Positions 62,774-64,000 of a DNA stretch of 64,000 bases are shown one piece after another. This stretch comes from Paenibacillus sp. RUD330. Lineage in GTDB: Bacteria; Bacillota; Bacilli; Paenibacillales; Paenibacillaceae. How positions within the stretch are numbered: the first letter of the stretch is position 1; every line of letters starts with the position of its first letter. The notes beneath the pieces were generated by a model, which searched no databases, had not been told where the DNA came from, and saw nothing but the letters and a program-made list of their open reading frames with translations. A program made the position numbers and the translations under genes. The stretch covers positions 1,204,001 through 1,268,000 of the forward strand of contig NZ_CP022655.2 in the NCBI RefSeq assembly GCF_002243345.2, given 5' to 3'.

Positions 62774-64000
62774 TCAGTATCCGTCTGTCTTGTGTCCGGA
62801 GCGCTCCGCCTTCTCGGCTCCCTCGCGCATGCCGGACGATCCGACATGCTCCATGTCGGCCTTCGCCTTGGCGAGCCCTTCCGCTACGCGGCGGCCGTAG
62901 TCGGCATCCGCCTCGGTGAAGTGGGCGATCATGTTCTGCTGAATAACGGGCGCGCTGATCTTGAGCGCATCGACGAGATTGGAGATGAGCTCCTCGCGCT
63001 CCCACTCCTCGAACTTCCGGTACGTCTCTCCGGCTTGCTGGAAGTCGTTCGGCCGGGATATCTTCTCCCGCACCAGAGCGGCATTGTACATCGGCTCATG
63101 CTCCTTGCCCGCAGGGGCCGCTTCCTTCAGTCCGCCAAGCGAGGAGGGCTCATAGTTGACATGGGGATTCTGATGCTGTCCCTTGTCGACATTGAAGGCC
63201 ATCTGGCCGTCCCGCTGATTCGTCGCCACCGTCGTTTTCGGCGCGTTGATCGGCAGCTGCAAGTAGTTCGTGCCGACCCGGTAGCGCTGCGTGTCGGAAT
63301 ACGAGAATGTCCGGCCCTGCAGCAGCTTGTCGTCGGAGAAGTCGAGGCCGTCGACGAGCACGCCGGTTCCGAAGGCCGCCTGCTCCACCTCGGCGAAGTA
63401 GTTGTCCGGGTTGCGGTTCAGCACCATTTTGCCGACCGGAAGGAAGGGGAACTTGTCCTGGTCCCATAGCTTGGTCGGGTCGAGCGGATCGAAGTCGAGC
63501 TCGGGATGCTCGTCGTCGCTCAGAATCTGCACGTTCAGCTCCCATTCCGGATAGTCGCCGCGCTGTATCGCCTCGTACAGATCCTGGGTCGCATGGCTCG
63601 TATTTTTGGCTTGGATTTCGTCGGCTTCCTTCTGGGTAAGGTTTTTGATGCCGACCTTCAGAGGCTCCCAGTGGTACTTGACGAGATAACCCGTCCCTTC
63701 CTTGTTGACCCATTTGTAGGTATTGACGCCGGAGCCTTGCATTTGCCTGTAATTGGCCGGAATACCCCACGGAGAGAAGAGAAAGGTAATCATATGCGTC
63801 GCTTCCGGGGAATTGGAGACGAAGTCGAACATTCGCTCCGGGTTGCCCAGGCTCGTGACCGGATCGGGCTTGAACGCATGCACCATGTCCGGGAATTTGA
63901 GCGGATCGCGGATGAAGAAGATTTTCAGGTTGTTGCCGACGAGATCCCAGTTGCCGTCCTCGGTATAGAATTTGACGGCGAAGCCGCGAGGGTCGCGGAA
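62774..64000 (-). CDS. katA: Catalase KatA, 5' end outside window
   Basis: 408 codons of a haem catalase, open to the window edge on the minus strand. The first visible residues [20 protein letters not shown] and [11 protein letters not shown] are the conserved catalase core after the distal His, so about 70-90 residues are missing; the ATG at 63886 is internal. The proximal haem ligand is the Tyr in [20 protein letters not shown]. The C-terminus ([19 protein letters not shown]) and size fit small-subunit clade 3 catalases. It converts H2O2 to water and oxygen in the cytoplasm. Confidence 0.96.
   Translation of the reverse strand, partial: FRDPRGFAVKFYTEDGNWDLVGNNLKIFFIRDPLKFPDMVHAFKPDPVTSLGNPERMFDFVSNSPEATHMITFLFSPWGIPANYRQMQGSGVNTYKWVNKEGTGYLVKYHWEPLKVGIKNLTQKEADEIQAKNTSHATQDLYEAIQRGDYPEWELNVQILSDDEHPELDFDPLDPTKLWDQDKFPFLPVGKMVLNRNPDNYFAEVEQAAFGTGVLVDGLDFSDDKLLQGRTFSYSDTQRYRVGTNYLQLPINAPKTTVATNQRDGQMAFNVDKGQHQNPHVNYEPSSLGGLKEAAPAGKEHEPMYNAALVREKISRPNDFQQAGETYRKFEEWEREELISNLVDALKISAPVIQQNMIAHFTEADADYGRRVAEGLAKAKADMEHVGSSGMREGAEKAERSGHKTDGY

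Overview
The window reads as a GC-rich Firmicute of the Paenibacillaceae type (Paenibacillus or a close relative). Supporting this are a surface protein with three C-terminal SLH domains, YesM-like sensor kinase and AraC-type response-regulator pairs beside sugar importers that lack their own ATPase, strong GGAGG ribosome binding sites with several GTG/TTG starts, and a textbook CcpA cre site. This assignment is inferred from gene content only. No tRNA, rRNA, CRISPR array, prophage or intact IS element was seen.

Layout. 1-5.8 kb: an LplABC-type carbohydrate importer (lipoprotein truncated by the window edge, two permeases) followed by an esterase, an SDR dehydrogenase and a ThuA-like protein. 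5.9-8.5 kb: a DUF2306 membrane protein divergent from a MarR repressor and MFS efflux pair with a clear promoter/operator. 8.5-16.9 kb: one 2659-residue secreted SLH-anchored protein with lamin-tail-like, OB-like, PHP-phosphoesterase-like, CARDB-like, glutaminase-fold-like and Big_2 segments and a TTEPP minisatellite. 17-21.3 kb: a four-gene membrane cassette (HupE-like with an EF-hand loop, YraQ/ArsP-like permease, His-rich DUF1980/TIGR03943 protein, and a membrane protein with a cupredoxin-like tail). 21.4-23 kb: a Gfo/Idh/MocA oxidoreductase and a small membrane protein. 23.4-29.2 kb: a complete Opp/Dpp-type peptide importer in the order ATPase-ATPase-binding protein-permease-permease. 29.2-34 kb: a small catalase-like haem protein, a glycolipid-binding-domain protein, a GNAT acetyltransferase, and a ROK regulator plus MFS pair. 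34-42.6 kb: a GH43 glycosidase divergent from a histidine kinase/response regulator pair and a sugar importer with two different binding lipoproteins.

42.6-50 kb: a decayed TetR gene lying between two nearly identical terminator hairpins, then aconitase (acnA), an AI-2E family transporter, a LytTR-only regulator under a perfect cre site, and a GAF-histidine kinase-receiver hybrid. 50-59 kb: a sugar isomerase/oxidoreductase pair divergent from an AraC regulator, an AIM24 plus coiled-coil membrane protein pair, a lactonase (pgl-like), a fosmidomycin-resistance-type MFS pump, a doubtful ORF that runs into the convergent MFS gene, and a second drug-type MFS pump. 59-64 kb: a NUDIX hydrolase, a second ThuA-like protein, a polytopic chemoreceptor, and catalase katA running off the right edge.

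Together the region serves plant-polymer and oligosaccharide scavenging (three importers, GH43, esterase, ThuA, Gfo/Idh/MocA and isomerase genes), small-molecule efflux, oxidative-stress defence and cell-surface functions. The least explained parts are the multidomain SLH protein, the adjacent HupE/YraQ/DUF1980/cupredoxin-like cassette, and the decayed TetR locus between duplicated hairpins.
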